Assembly (NCBI GenBank): GCA_030340625.1
Contig: JAOPHQ010002291.1
Coordinates: 220,001-284,000, forward strand
DNA from: Merluccius polli
Taxonomy: Eukaryota > Chordata > Actinopteri > Gadiformes > Merlucciidae
Reading direction: 5' to 3'
DNA: 64,000 bases
Part shown: piece by piece, positions 63,453-64,000 of the stretch
Numbering within the stretch: position 1 is the stretch's first letter
Layout: every line of letters starts with the position of its first letter
Program-made: the position numbers and the translations under genes
Notes under the pieces: generated by a model
What the model was told of the DNA's origin: nothing
The model's database searches: none
The model's input: the letters and a program-made list of their open reading frames with translations, nothing else

Positions 63453-64000
63453 AGAAGAAAATACGATTTGAGCATGTATTCTTGGTTAAAAACAATGAAC
63501 TTGGAAAAATTGTTTGTAATGTGCCATGTCAGTTTGCCCCATTTGTGACAAAATCGTTATTTTCTCTACCGCCCCAGACTATAGTTGCTTTTTTTTGTGC
63601 TTTTTGTCATCATTTGTTTGCCTTTTGTTGAGGAAGCCTCCTGTCTGTCAAGAAGACTTGAAATGTTTGAGGTTCACTCAAAACCCGAGACAAGAAGACA
63701 ACAAGAGGAGAACTGTCAAATTGAATGTCTTCATCCCGAGAGGACCCATATCCACCACCCCCCCCCCCCCCCCCCCCCGCCTCCCAAAAGCAAAGACGTC
63801 GTAAGGCATTTAAACATGTGAGAAAGCAGTCGTGTGTCCCCCTAGAACGATTAGATTCTCAACTTTTAGTCCATCGTAACCATTGCTAGCTAAATTAAAC
63901 AATTCCAACCCCAAACAAAATAATAAGCATGTAACAACAAGAGTTATTTCATAACTGTGCACATGCATATGCACAGCAATAGCAATTTTTTTTCATGTCA

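Larger units (their letters stand above)
61937..64000 (-). other. smarca2: smarca2 intron running off the window
   Basis: Contains the intact hAT-type MITE (62,196-62,707), family E copy 2 (63,301-63,452) and a C run (63,759-63,778). No further exon recognised; the next upstream exon should carry the start of HSA. Confidence 0.75.

Overview
The window is from a vertebrate nuclear genome, most likely a teleost fish. It carries most of the chromatin-remodelling ATPase gene smarca2 (BRM) on the minus strand. The exons have canonical GT-AG introns, and the introns are full of fish-type repeats: L2 LINE with its (ATT)n tail, a tRNA-derived SINE, hAT-like MITEs and fold-back elements. Simple repeats are very dense: (CA)n, (GA)n, poly-G/C runs of up to about 35, and minisatellites. 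That density recalls STR-rich fish such as gadiforms, but the species is a guess.

The right two thirds (about 22.2-64.0 kb) is smarca2. I place 27 coding exons, from the end of the HSA domain (61,936) to the stop codon (23,548). They join in phase into 1,180 residues with no internal stop. In order they encode the end of HSA, a coiled and basic linker, BRK, the SNF2 ATPase (both lobes, all helicase motifs), SnAC, an AT-hook, the bromodomain and the acidic C-terminal tail. The 5' part (promoter, QLQ, proline-rich region, start of HSA) lies beyond base 64,000. SMARCA2 rather than SMARCA4 is indicated by the exon around the AT-hook and by the C-terminal tail. A probable 3'UTR runs to about 22,215 with one AATAAA.

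The left third (1-22.2 kb) is mainly intergenic: microsatellites, repeats and several non-repetitive AT-motif-rich stretches that look like conserved regulatory DNA. At the extreme left, on the minus strand, a 21-codon signal-peptide-like segment ends at a good splice donor (159-221). A GC-rich, promoter-like region lies upstream of it. In tetrapods VLDLR lies downstream of SMARCA2 in the same orientation, so this may be vldlr exon 1. The intron phase argues against that, so the assignment is tentative.

I see no undescribed gene system. The most unusual structures are: a minisatellite that has multiplied the 5' splice site of smarca2 (39,645-39,858); several long near-perfect inverted repeats (31.1-31.7, 53.2-55.0, 56.1-56.3 and 59.3-59.4 kb); and a 512-bp hAT-type MITE with intact 8-bp target-site duplications (62,196-62,707).
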